The notes beneath the pieces were generated by a model. The model saw nothing but the letters and a program-made list of their open reading frames with translations, made no database searches and was not told where the DNA came from. Position numbers and translations under genes: made by a program. DNA of 27,850 bases from a virus: IMG/VR virus record IMGVR_UViG_3300035698_004346, positions 1 to 27,850 of that record; one strand, written 5' to 3'. Below are positions 1 through 6,263 of this stretch, in pieces (within the stretch, counting starts at the first letter, position 1; each line of letters opens with the position of its first letter).

Positions 1-114
1 AAAGTTTTGAGAGAAGGTAAAACCATAGTTTATAAAGATTATCATCAATATTACGATGACCCTAATTTCTATGACCTAGTGGCCGACTTATCTATTGAGG
101 AGGTGGAGCTATGA
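1..114 (+). CDS. C-terminal end of an unidentified protein (partial)
   Basis: An open frame enters from the left edge and gives 37 residues ending in IEEVEL before TGA. The fragment is acidic and rich in Tyr and Asp (KDYHQYYDDPNFYD). No family is recognisable. A strong GGAGG lies inside its last codons and serves the next short frame, as is usual in a tightly packed phage early operon. The start and most of the protein lie outside the window. Confidence 0.6.
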   Translation, partial: KVLREGKTIVYKDYHQYYDDPNFYDLVADLSIEEVEL

Positions 115-178
115 AAAAAGAGCGAGAATTGTAGGTCATCTTACTGAAATTAAATATACTTGGAAGGAAAAAAAATGA
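111..178 (+). pseudogene. Tiny gene, possibly broken by a one-base indel in an A6 run
   Basis: An ATG at 111 sits 6-7 bases after a strong GGAGG (99-103) but reads only 7 codons to TAG. One extra base in the A-run at 114-119 would move translation into the frame that stays open to TGA at 176-178. That would give about 22 residues ending GHLTEIKYTWKEKK, which looks protein-like and stops right at the next gene's start. Alternatively, a 27-residue frame from TTG at 95 is used unbroken, but it has no good ribosome site. Neither reading is secure. Confidence 0.25.
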
Positions 179-339
179 ATAAATGTCCATACTGTAATTC
201 AGAGAATCTAGAATTTAATAAAGAAAAAACTACAGCTTATTGTCAATCCTGCGAGTCATTTATTGACGTTGAAAAGAACAATGCTTTTTATAGCGAAGCA
301 AGAGAGCTGCTTAGAAAAAGAAAGGAGAATAAGAAATAA
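175..339 (+). CDS. Small zinc-ribbon protein (54 aa)
   Basis: A 54-residue frame starts at an ATG after AAGGAAAAAAA. It carries two cysteine pairs, CPYC at residues 4-7 and CQSC near residues 24-27, the layout of a rubredoxin-like zinc ribbon in which four cysteines hold one zinc. The last third is a basic helix ending in RKRKENKK. Such proteins are common in phage early regions and usually act as nucleic-acid or protein adaptors; no role can be assigned here. Its stop overlaps the next start (TAATG), so the two genes are probably translationally coupled. Confidence 0.7.
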   Translation: MNKCPYCNSENLEFNKEKTTAYCQSCESFIDVEKNNAFYSEARELLRKRKENKK

Positions 340-545
340 TGAAAGAAAATAATCACCATTCATTACCTCTAGCTATTACTATAGATCACATTGATTGGCA
401 TCTAAGAAATTTAGATAGTGGTTGGGAAACAATAAAAAGAATAAAGAAGGAGGATCATATTAATTTACATAAAAAACTAAACAAAGTTTTAAAAGAAAGG
501 GAGCATGATGGATTTATTAGAAGAGCTCAAAAACAAGAAGAATAA
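339..545 (+). CDS. Hypothetical phage protein (68 aa)
   Basis: The start overlaps the stop of the zinc-ribbon gene, with AAAGGAG about 12 bases upstream. The protein is charged and mostly helical by composition: an acidic/His-rich first half and a strongly basic second half (KRIKKEDHINLHKKLNKVLKER). There are no cysteines, signal peptide or membrane segment, and I recognise no family. Its last 41 bases are shared with the following RHH gene in another frame. Confidence 0.6.
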   Translation: MKENNHHSLPLAITIDHIDWHLRNLDSGWETIKRIKKEDHINLHKKLNKVLKEREHDGFIRRAQKQEE

Positions 546-672
546 AGTTAAGAAATCATTTTCAATTGACTCACATGTTATGAAAGTTTTCAAAATGAAA
601 TGTGTAAAAGAGGGGGTAAAATGTTCCCCTGTTGTGGAGGCATTGATACTAAAATTCATCCATACTAGGTGA
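505..672 (+). CDS. Ribbon-helix-helix DNA-binding protein (55 aa)
   Basis: The start is an ATG (505, or the adjacent one at 508) after GAAAGGGAG. The protein has a short basic N-terminus followed by a beta strand (KSFSID) and two helices with the spacing of the MetJ/Arc ribbon-helix-helix fold: SHVMKVFKMKCVKEG, then SPVVEALILKFI. RHH proteins of this size bind DNA as dimers through the strand pair and usually act as repressors or segregation factors. It is the last gene before a terminator. It could be the regulator of the promoters seen further on, but nothing here links them directly. It overlaps the preceding gene by 41 bases. Confidence 0.65.
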   Translation: MMDLLEELKNKKNKVKKSFSIDSHVMKVFKMKCVKEGVKCSPVVEALILKFIHTR

Positions 673-702
673 CTTTTTGCCACCGTAGATACAAGCCTTA
701 TT

Positions 703-735
703 AGACCCGAACGCTATGCGTCGGGTCTTTTTTGT
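703..735 (+). terminator. Rho-independent terminator of the left operon
   Basis: AGACCCGA (703-710) and TCGGGTCT (721-728) form a perfect 8-bp stem around a 10-base loop, in which CGC and GCG can extend the pairing after a bulge. A T-rich run (TTTTTTTGTTT) follows at once. It lies 30 bases after the RHH gene and separates that operon from the replication region. Confidence 0.85.
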
Positions 736-771
736 TTACCAGAGCTGCTTTTGTTTTATTCAATAAATTAC

Positions 772-799
772 CTTTACTTTTTTACCCCTGCAAGTAAAG
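772..799. repeat. 8-bp inverted repeat upstream of the replication gene
   Basis: CTTTACTT (772-779) and AAGTAAAG (792-799) form a perfect inverted repeat around a 12-base spacer. It lies 28 bases before the TTG start at 828. It may be an operator or a leader hairpin. Promoter-like hexamers nearby are too weak to name. Confidence 0.45.
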
Positions 800-827
800 T
801 TCATTTAGGTTTTTACGGGGGGGTTTT

Positions 828-1517
828 TTGGATTGGTTCAAGTTAAAATCAAACTACTTTGAGGACGATAAGTTCGAACAATGTTTCAAGGAACTTGGAT
901 ATCAAGGTATCATGCTATGGCACCTTCTGGTGGCTATGCTTGCAAAAAAATATCATGGCGACCCAAGTCAAAGTATAGAAATCTTCGAAGAAAAGTTGAA
1001 GAAAAGTTGCAAGATTTCCACACGAAAGTTACACGAAAGTTTGACAAAACTTGCACTTTTGTATAACTTTTCCTACACAAAGGTGGAACAAAAGTTAAAG
1101 TTTTCCTATCCTAAGTTCTTGGAAATACAGCAAATGTACAAGCGGGACGGTGCCGGCAAATTCACCCGTAATAAGAAGAAGAATAAGAAGAAGAAGAAGA
1201 ATAAGAATAAGAATAAGGAATTATGTTTTGCAGAAGCAAAACTGGTTGTTGATTTTCTAAATAAAAATGCAAACAGAAATTTTGATTATTCTGATACTAC
1301 CATGAATTTTATAACATCAAGAATTAACGAGCTGTGTAAAAATAGGGATATAGAAATTGAAGCCGCAGGAATATTATTGCGAAAAGTTGTATCGCTTAAA
1401 ATGGAAAATTCCTTTTTTGTAGATAAAGGTTTTTTGAGGCCTTCAACACTTTACAATAAATCAAAGTTCAATGAATATCTTGAGGAGGTTGAAACATATG
1501 AAAAATCTGCTGGATAA
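828..1517 (+). CDS. Phage replication initiation protein (DUF4373-like N-terminus, Phg_2220_C-like C-terminus)
   Basis: The 229-residue protein begins at TTG; a stop at 795-797 rules out an earlier start, and a run of seven G (817-823) can serve as ribosome site. Residues 1-45 resemble the winged-helix start of replisome-organiser proteins (WFKLKSNYFEDDKF, then LGYQGIMLWHLLVAML). Residues 115-130 are a pure Lys/Asn linker. Residues about 135-225 match the TIGR02220/Phg_2220 C-terminal domain, with the late hallmark FLRPSTLYNKSKFNEYL. Such proteins are thought to open the phage origin and bring in the helicase. The gene contains a phased repeat array that could be the origin, as in several phages with an initiator-internal origin. 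The next gene starts inside its last 20 bases. Confidence 0.75.
   Translation: MDWFKLKSNYFEDDKFEQCFKELGYQGIMLWHLLVAMLAKKYHGDPSQSIEIFEEKLKKSCKISTRKLHESLTKLALLYNFSYTKVEQKLKFSYPKFLEIQQMYKRDGAGKFTRNKKKNKKKKKNKNKNKELCFAEAKLVVDFLNKNANRNFDYSDTTMNFITSRINELCKNRDIEIEAAGILLRKVVSLKMENSFFVDKGFLRPSTLYNKSKFNEYLEEVETYEKSAG
987..1102. repeat. Iteron-like array of AAGTT/AACTT at 11-bp spacing (candidate origin)
   Basis: The 11-bp unit AAGAAAAGTTG is repeated in tandem (988-998, 999-1009), followed by two copies of ACACGAAAGTT, the second complete at 1031-1041. The pentamer AAGTT begins at 993, 1004, 1026 and 1037, with its complement AACTT at 1048. All share one 11-bp register, with one degenerate position near 1015. 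More copies follow at 1065 (AACTT), 1092 and 1098. Because 11 is not a multiple of 3, the register is not a by-product of repeated codons. This is what an initiator-binding iteron array would look like. Confidence 0.5.
1170..1217 (+). repeat. AAG/AAT trinucleotide tract encoding a Lys/Asn linker
   Basis: Sixteen codons are only AAG or AAT, giving an alternating Lys/Asn stretch between the two domains of the replication protein. It is a simple-sequence tract that can gain or lose triplets without changing frame. Confidence 0.85.
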
Positions 1518-2007
1518 TTTTAAGATCCCACTGCTAGTTAAAAAAGTAATGGACGACCGCGAAATATCAAATAGAGGTAAGTGGATTAGCCTGGTGGAAA
1601 TTTATCTTGAACAAGACAAGCTCCACAAGCCATCCCTGCCCTGCGTCCTTGGTTTTGGGAATTGCTTCAAAAATCTTACTGATGGGATGAAAGAAGTAAA
1701 AAAGATATATCAAAATTGGGTTTATATCCAAGAGGTGGCAGCAAACTACGATTTGCTTATTGACTTTATAACAGAGTACAAAGGCGATCTAAGGTCAAAG
1801 GCGATTGAAAAGGCTAGCGAGTATAAGCAATTTCTCAAGGAAAAGATGAGTCACAAGGAAGACCATATAAATATTTTTGACAGCAAAGAAAAATTTAATT
1901 GGGGGGTAGCTGAACAAGTTTACTTTTCTGAGTTCAGAGAGGACTTTAAAAAGCTTAAGGTTCTAAAGGGTGGAAATAATAAAAAGAAATCAGGGTTATC
2001 GTATTGA
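1498..2007 (+). CDS. Hypothetical replication-region protein (169 aa)
   Basis: I chose the ATG at 1498 because GAGGAGGT ends 8 bases upstream; an earlier in-frame ATG at 1471 has no such site. The gene overlaps the end of the initiator gene by 20 bases. The protein is mixed alpha-helical and charged (for example FKIPLLVKKVMDDREISNRGKW), with two isolated cysteines and a basic tail (GGNNKKKSG). Genes placed straight after initiators of this type often encode helicase loaders or accessory replication factors, but no Walker motif is visible, so I leave it unnamed. Confidence 0.65.
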   Translation: MKNLLDNFKIPLLVKKVMDDREISNRGKWISLVEIYLEQDKLHKPSLPCVLGFGNCFKNLTDGMKEVKKIYQNWVYIQEVAANYDLLIDFITEYKGDLRSKAIEKASEYKQFLKEKMSHKEDHINIFDSKEKFNWGVAEQVYFSEFREDFKKLKVLKGGNNKKKSGLSY

Positions 2008-2291
2008 AGAAATCAGAGATAGACTATAAGTTCAGAGCGTATGTTAAAACACTTCCTTGCTTGGTTAGTGATAAAGATTGCTGCTGGTTTGTTGAGTTCC
2101 ACCATGTTAGGACTGTAGGTGCTGGAGGCGTTGACGAATGGAATGGTATTCCATTATGCTCTTGCCACCATCGGATAGCTGGTAATAAAATAGCAATTCA
2201 TACTATGGGAAAATTATCTTGGCAAAAGAAATATAATTTGGATCTTAATGTTGAAGCTGTGAGGGTGTATAGTGATTGGTTACAACGGTAA
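2004..2291 (+). CDS. HNH-family nuclease, Ref/DUF968-like (95 aa)
   Basis: Translation probably starts at TTG in a TTGA overlap with the previous stop. The core shows FHHVRTVGAGGVDEWNGIPLC, then CHH, then an IHTMGKLSW segment. That is the order of the Ref (P1 recombination enhancement function) and DUF968 nucleases: HHxR, GxG, D, PLC, HH, H-G-W. The histidines would bind metal and cut DNA. P1 Ref is a RecA-dependent nuclease. The usual leading CxxC knuckle is altered here (PCLVSDKDCCW). Context beside replication genes fits recombination or Holliday-structure processing. Related HNH proteins with a different substrate remain possible. Confidence 0.7.
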   Translation: MKKSEIDYKFRAYVKTLPCLVSDKDCCWFVEFHHVRTVGAGGVDEWNGIPLCSCHHRIAGNKIAIHTMGKLSWQKKYNLDLNVEAVRVYSDWLQR

Positions 2292-2556
2292 AAAATATAA
2301 ACTTGTAAGTAGAAAATGCGCTTGCGGTTGCGGAAAAGTATTTAAGTGCTTTTCAGAAAGTAAGCAATTATATTATTCCAGATGCCATAATCCTGAATGG
2401 TGTAAACCCGAAAGTCATAAGGAATATGTAAAGCTGCTTAATAGAAATTTCGCTGCTTGGATGAAGAAAAAAAGAAAGTTTGAGAAAGCATTTGGTAGAC
2501 CAAAGAAGAGAGAAAATTTTGAGTATTATCCTATAAATAATGAGCATCATATATGA
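2272..2556 (+). CDS. Cys-rich zinc-finger-like phage protein (94 aa)
   Basis: It starts at GTG with GAGGG a few bases upstream and overlaps the nuclease gene by 20 bases. The N-terminal third carries CACGCGKVF, then RCHNPEWC, giving CxCxC plus a later CHx4C group that could bind zinc. The C-terminal half is basic and helical (AAWMKKKRKFEKAFGRPKKR), suggesting contact with nucleic acid. Similar CGCG-type fingers occur in phage HNH and replication-associated proteins, but no catalytic residues can be pointed out. Its stop overlaps the next start (ATATGA). Confidence 0.6.
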   Translation: MIGYNGKKYKLVSRKCACGCGKVFKCFSESKQLYYSRCHNPEWCKPESHKEYVKLLNRNFAAWMKKKRKFEKAFGRPKKRENFEYYPINNEHHI

Positions 2557-2645
2557 TTAAAAATATTATAATTTTATTTGTAACGTTTGTTTTATCTTCT
2601 CTTTTACTTACTTACCTTATGGCGGTGTTTTTATGGACAAGATGA
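2553..2645 (+). CDS. Very small membrane protein (30 aa)
   Basis: Its ATG overlaps the previous TGA. The 30 residues are almost wholly one hydrophobic helix (IIILFVTFVLSSLLLTYLMA) ending in WTR. It fits a single-pass inner-membrane peptide translated by coupling. A lysis accessory role is possible but not shown. It overlaps the next gene by 13 bases. Confidence 0.45.
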   Translation: MIKNIIILFVTFVLSSLLLTYLMAVFLWTR

Positions 2646-2740
2646 ATATAATATTTGTAGCATTATTTGGAATTATATGTTTTATAGCAATAGCGGTTTA
2701 CGATGTTATTTATCCGTTGTTGGTGGAGATAAATAAATGA
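2633..2740 (+). CDS. Very small membrane protein (35 aa)
   Basis: The 35-residue frame starts at an ATG inside the previous gene, after GGCGGTG. After MDKMN it is one hydrophobic segment (IIFVALFGIICFIAIAV) followed by a short polar tail. Two single-span peptides in overlapping frames suggest a pair working at the membrane. Its stop overlaps the next start (AATGA). Confidence 0.45.
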   Translation: MDKMNIIFVALFGIICFIAIAVYDVIYPLLVEINK

Positions 2741-2889
2741 CTCATAGAACTTGGGATTATCTTAGGTTTAGAAAAATGCATTGCCCTTGGCAACATACGC
2801 TGGCTTGCAAAACAAGGAAGCTAAGTTATTCTTTGAAGCAATTATATGAAGAAACTTTAACAATCATAAGGAGAAAATCAAATGAGTGA
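2737..2889 (+). CDS. Small basic protein (50 aa)
   Basis: It starts in an ATGA overlap with the preceding stop. The product is basic and Trp/Cys-containing (CPWQHTLACKTRKLSYSLKQLYEE), with two cysteines eight residues apart and no membrane segment. Its end overlaps the next start by 8 bases. No family recognised. The chain of stop/start overlaps on both sides is the main evidence that it is translated. Confidence 0.45.
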   Translation: MTHRTWDYLRFRKMHCPWQHTLACKTRKLSYSLKQLYEETLTIIRRKSNE

Positions 2890-3109
2890 GTATACTGGTG
2901 ATTATAATATAAATCTTGAGTCTAAATATGTAGTCAAAGAGATAAATGGAGAAAGATTTTTAGATGTTCATGATTTGGCTTCAAGAATGATTACAAGATA
3001 TCATCTTAAACTTGATGAAGTATTGCTTAGGAATTTAACAACGGATCAATTGACGAGATGCCATAAAACATGCCATGAAGAATTAAAACTAAGGGGGTAT
3101 TTGAAATGA
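2882..3109 (+). CDS. Hypothetical phage protein (75 aa)
   Basis: The ATG is preceded by AAGGAG at good spacing. The protein is acidic at the start (SEYTGDYNINLESKYVVKEI) and helical afterwards, with two cysteines in RCHKTCHEEL. The C-H-x2-C-H grouping might bind metal, but a structural zinc site usually needs a second pair. It overlaps the ParB-like gene by 4 bases, so the two are probably made together. Confidence 0.6.
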   Translation: MSEYTGDYNINLESKYVVKEINGERFLDVHDLASRMITRYHLKLDEVLLRNLTTDQLTRCHKTCHEELKLRGYLK

Positions 3110-3708
3110 AAGTTGAATGTAGTTATGACAAAATGGTAAAGCTAGAGGACATTATACCGCATCCAGATAATACGAACGATCATCCGCAGGAGCAGATAGA
3201 AATATTAGCAAAAATCATGAACCGAAAAGTAAGGAAGCCAATTACGGTAAGCCTGAAATCTGGTTTTATAACTAGCGGTCATGCTCGGCTTGAAGCGGCA
3301 AAGCTAAACGGATGGGATGAATACCCTGTTGATTATCAAAACTATGATACAGATGCAGAGGAGTTTGAAGACCTAACGGCAGATAATAAACTTGCCAGTT
3401 ATGCAGAGTTTAACACATCAAAGTTCAATGAGGTGTTTGTAAAGTATGGCCCCGAATTAAGTTTTGAAATGGCCGGGATGCCAGATTTCAAAGTTGATCC
3501 TAGTGAAGTTTACGGAGAAGACCTCGGCAAGCAAGCTGAAGAATTTATAGATGAGCATGGAGTCCCTTTGAAGAAAGAAAAACTTTGGATGTATGTTGAG
3601 TTTGAGGAGCGAGCTGACTATGATAATATTAGAAACCGATTAGGACAAGGTGCTGGCAGGGTAATATCTCTGCAGAAACTTATGGAGCTAGTTGAAAATG
3701 GCAAGTAA
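3106..3708 (+). CDS. ParB/sulfiredoxin-fold nuclease-like protein (200 aa)
   Basis: Residues 8-80 read as a ParB N-terminal domain: VKLEDIIPHPDNTNDHPQEQ, a PITVSLKSGFITSGHARLEAA stretch, and the hallmark GHARLEAAKLNGW at 58-70. In phages this fold occurs as free-standing nucleases, fused to DNA methylases, and near DNA-modification genes. Here it is not fused to a methylase; residues 110-200 are an acidic helical extension without a known domain. The start overlaps the previous stop (ATGA). The radical SAM gene starts inside its last codons, so the pair probably acts together, perhaps on phage or host DNA. The exact reaction cannot be read. Confidence 0.75.
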   Translation: MKVECSYDKMVKLEDIIPHPDNTNDHPQEQIEILAKIMNRKVRKPITVSLKSGFITSGHARLEAAKLNGWDEYPVDYQNYDTDAEEFEDLTADNKLASYAEFNTSKFNEVFVKYGPELSFEMAGMPDFKVDPSEVYGEDLGKQAEEFIDEHGVPLKKEKLWMYVEFEERADYDNIRNRLGQGAGRVISLQKLMELVENGK

Positions 3709-5107
3709 TAAATTAGAGCCTAGATATAAAAGAGTTAACACTTGCAAAGAATGCGGCGAATGCACCGATAAGAAGTCATGCGTCATAGCGAAGAAAACCC
3801 TGAATAATAAATACACAGGCATCAGGTTCACAGCAGATGGCTATGACTGCGCATTGCCTGTGAGTATTGATAGCCATACGAGTTGCAGTTATGGTTGCCT
3901 TTATTGTTTCAGTGAATTTTTGGGTGGGCATCAAGGCAAGCATCAAAAAGAAGTTAAGCAGTTTAGTATCTCAAGGCTGGAAAGAATTTTCAACGGTGAG
4001 AGCCAGTCAAAGCAAGCTGTAGCAATTCGGAAAGCCCTAAAACGTGATCAAAAGCAACCATGTCCCGTTCAATTAGGAGCTCTGTGCGATCCATTCGATA
4101 ACATTGAACGTCAGCAAGGGTGGGCGCTTCAATATGCAAAATTGGCAGAGAAATATAACCAGCCTACAAGGATAAGCACCAAGGGTACGCTTTTCATGCA
4201 AGACGAGTATATTGACGCGTTCGCAAACCCGAAGTTGTTTTGGGTGGCATTTAGCCTGATTACCCCTGACGATAAGCTGCTTGAACGCATCGACAAATTA
4301 GCCCCAAACGCTACACAAAGGCTCAAGGCAATGAAAAAACTGTCCGATAGGGGCGTTAGCACCTCCTTACGACTTAGGCCAATGATTCCCGGTGTCAGTG
4401 ATAAAACAAAAGATCACCCAAGGGCTATAACAGAACTAATCGAACGCGCAGCCGAGGCAGGAGCAAAAGCAATTTCTATTGAGGCCTTGTTTGCTCCGGG
4501 GGGGTTGCAAGCTGATGGGAAAAAAAGGTGGAAAGAACTGCATAAGATTGTAGGAATAGATATTATAGATTCATATAAGAAAAGAGCCCCGAAGCAAGGT
4601 TCGTGCGTAAGACCTGCTAGGGCATATGTTGAAGATATTTTTTATAAGGCTCAGGAAGTGTCACATAAATGCGGAATGGTTTTCGGAGTCAGTGATCCTA
4701 TAATGAAACACTTGAACGATACTGGCTGTTGTTGTGGAATATTGCCAGATGACCCGGTGTTTGGAAATTGGCAAAGAGAAAATGCTGGTAATGCCATAAT
4801 AGAAGCAAGGGACAATAAAAAACTAATCGTTGGCACTGATTACATACCAGAATGGTCACATGACATTATGCTTTTGGAAATGTGCATGATGGTCGGAGCA
4901 GCTGGAGCTATAGCAAATAAAACGCCTTGGTCGCATAAGTTATTGAATACATGGAATGATTTGAAATCAAACCGAGGAACCTTGCAATACTTTCAAGGCA
5001 TACTAAAACCTATAAAACTAAATAAAAATAAAGATGTGGTTTATCAATACAACGCTCCAAAAAGAGAGTCTTGTAAAAATCCGCTATTGGATGTTACTGG
5101 TTATTAA
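3698..5107 (+). CDS. Radical SAM enzyme, SplB (spore photoproduct lyase)-like (469 aa)
   Basis: I start at ATG 3698, ten bases after GGAG; a TTG two codons earlier is too close to it. The radical SAM cluster motif CSYGCLYC (C63, C67, C70) binds the 4Fe-4S cluster that cleaves S-adenosylmethionine. Later blocks QLGALCDPFDN, RISTKGTL, VAFSLITPDD and SLRLRPMIPGVSD follow the SPL/SplB order. An added N-terminal group, C16-x2-C19-x2-C22-x5-C28, could hold a second cluster or zinc. The C-terminal 150 residues (with GCCCGILPDD) are not part of standard SplB. Candidate roles are pyrimidine photoproduct repair or base hypermodification. It overlaps the ParB-like gene by 11 bases. Confidence 0.8.
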   Translation: MASNKLEPRYKRVNTCKECGECTDKKSCVIAKKTLNNKYTGIRFTADGYDCALPVSIDSHTSCSYGCLYCFSEFLGGHQGKHQKEVKQFSISRLERIFNGESQSKQAVAIRKALKRDQKQPCPVQLGALCDPFDNIERQQGWALQYAKLAEKYNQPTRISTKGTLFMQDEYIDAFANPKLFWVAFSLITPDDKLLERIDKLAPNATQRLKAMKKLSDRGVSTSLRLRPMIPGVSDKTKDHPRAITELIERAAEAGAKAISIEALFAPGGLQADGKKRWKELHKIVGIDIIDSYKKRAPKQGSCVRPARAYVEDIFYKAQEVSHKCGMVFGVSDPIMKHLNDTGCCCGILPDDPVFGNWQRENAGNAIIEARDNKKLIVGTDYIPEWSHDIMLLEMCMMVGAAGAIANKTPWSHKLLNTWNDLKSNRGTLQYFQGILKPIKLNKNKDVVYQYNAPKRESCKNPLLDVTGY

Positions 5108-5127
5108 TTAACAAAAAGGGGAAATTT

Positions 5128-5292
5128 ATGAAGGATGAAAAAAAGGTCAGCTCTAGGCAAAAGGCAAAAGAAGTAATATATAAAAAACTTCTTGAGTTGA
5201 AAGATTGCTTTAAAGAGAATGATCCTGACTTAAACAGTGAAATAGAAAAAATAATAAACCAAATTATAAAATACAAACTTAAAGGCTTATAA
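5128..5292 (+). CDS. Small helical protein (54 aa)
   Basis: It starts at an ATG after AAAAGGGGAAATTT. The product is charged and helical throughout (RQKAKEVIYKKLLELKDCFK, then EIEKIINQIIKYKLKG), with heptad-like hydrophobic spacing that could form a small coiled coil. It is the last gene before a separate promoter. No terminator is visible between it and the homing-type endonuclease gene. Confidence 0.55.
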   Translation: MKDEKKVSSRQKAKEVIYKKLLELKDCFKENDPDLNSEIEKIINQIIKYKLKGL

Positions 5293-5299
5293 CGCTGAT

Positions 5300-5328
5300 T
5301 TGACACAAAAACTAACTTAAAGTACACT
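5300..5328 (+). promoter_or_regulatory. Sigma70-type promoter, probable leaderless start
   Basis: TTGACA (5300-5305), a 17-base spacer and TACACT (5323-5328) form a near-consensus promoter. The ATG of the endonuclease gene begins at 5335, seven bases after the -10 box, where transcription itself should begin. No Shine-Dalgarno sequence precedes that ATG. The upstream edge shares GATTTGACACA with the promoter at 9853. Confidence 0.7.
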
Positions 5329-5334
5329 GAAAAT

Positions 5335-5859
5335 ATGGGAAAACCGACAAAATATAAATTAATACCTGATTTTCCGTATCATCGCATTACTTCTGAGGGC
5401 GATGTTGAAACCAAACTAATACGGGGATCTTCAAAACCCAGAGTTTGGAAGAAAATGAGGTTAAGCACAACCATAGGATATAGCACTATTGTTATTCGTG
5501 AAAATTATAAACGTGGAGATTTCAGAGTTTCAAGGTTAGTGGCGAAAGCCTTTATCCCGAACCCAGAAAACAAACTAGAAGTAAATCACATTAATAGCAA
5601 TAAACTAGATAACAGAATCGAAAATCTTGAATGGGTTACACCTAAAGAAAACATGAAACATGCGTTTGAAAATAATCTAGTTAATCATTGGGGTGAGCAT
5701 AACGGTTCCGCAAAGCTGGACAATATCAAAGTGTTAGCCATCAGGACATTAATGAAAGGCGGTTGGAAGAATAGAGATATTGCAGAGCATTATGGTGTCA
5801 CTGGAATTACAATTTCAAACATAAGGCATAATAAAAGGTGGAAGCATGTCGGTGTTTGA
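5335..5859 (+). CDS. HNH homing-type endonuclease (NUMOD4-HNH-HTH, 174 aa)
   Basis: Domains in order: a NUMOD4-like strand-rich start (residues 8-28, with FPYHRITSEGDVETK); an HNH core at about 66-112 (LVAKAFIPNP, VNHINSNKLDN, NLEWVTPKENMKHA) with H85, N93 and H109 as likely catalytic or metal residues; and a C-terminal helix-turn-helix (NRDIAEHYGVTGITISNIRH) that would recognise the target. These free-standing phage enzymes cut DNA lacking the gene and so spread it. It has its own promoter and no ribosome binding site, unlike its operon neighbours, which fits a mobile insertion between the replication and packaging modules. Confidence 0.85.
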   Translation: MGKPTKYKLIPDFPYHRITSEGDVETKLIRGSSKPRVWKKMRLSTTIGYSTIVIRENYKRGDFRVSRLVAKAFIPNPENKLEVNHINSNKLDNRIENLEWVTPKENMKHAFENNLVNHWGEHNGSAKLDNIKVLAIRTLMKGGWKNRDIAEHYGVTGITISNIRHNKRWKHVGV

Positions 5860-5881
5860 TAAGAAAGATGTGCGGTAATTT

Positions 5882-6259
5882 ATGGTTAAAAAAAAGAGCG
5901 CTCCAAAAAACAAGGGTGGGAGGCCTCCTAAAACATTTAAGTGGGATCTTCTAAATAGTATTTTGGCATACGGTGCAAGCTTGACAGACTGCTCCGATTT
6001 CCTAGATGTTTCAGAAGATACGATCCAAAGAAATATAAAGAAAAAATGTGATATCAAATTTTCTGAATATAGGCTAAGAAAGATGTCTAAGATAAGGCTT
6101 ACTCTTTTGCAGAAGCAATATAATATCGCCAAGGAAGGTAATGTCACGATGCTAATATGGCTCGGTAAGCAAATGCTAGGTCAGGCTGATAAACAAAAGA
6201 TTGATGAAACTTTAAAAGTAAGTTTTACTCAGTTGGTAAAAGATTTGGAAGAAGATTAA
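5882..6259 (+). CDS. Probable terminase small subunit (125 aa)
   Basis: The N-terminus has an AT-hook-like NKGGRPPKTFKW segment, followed by a helix-turn-helix (LTDCSDFLDVSEDTIQRNIKK). A helical region then ends in MLIWLGKQMLGQADKQK, a pattern I associate with phage DNA-packaging small subunits. These form rings that recognise the packaging start and hand the DNA to the large subunit. The gene lies 22 bases after the endonuclease gene with only a weak ribosome site (GAAAGATG). It is unusual in being separated from the large subunit by about 1.9 kb. A transcription regulator is the main alternative. Confidence 0.65.
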   Translation: MVKKKSAPKNKGGRPPKTFKWDLLNSILAYGASLTDCSDFLDVSEDTIQRNIKKKCDIKFSEYRLRKMSKIRLTLLQKQYNIAKEGNVTMLIWLGKQMLGQADKQKIDETLKVSFTQLVKDLEED

Positions 6260-6263
6260 CAAT

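Noticed and set aside
881-1066. Plus-strand frame of 61 codons within the initiator gene
   Set aside because: It lies fully inside the initiator gene, has no ribosome site and no recognisable pattern.
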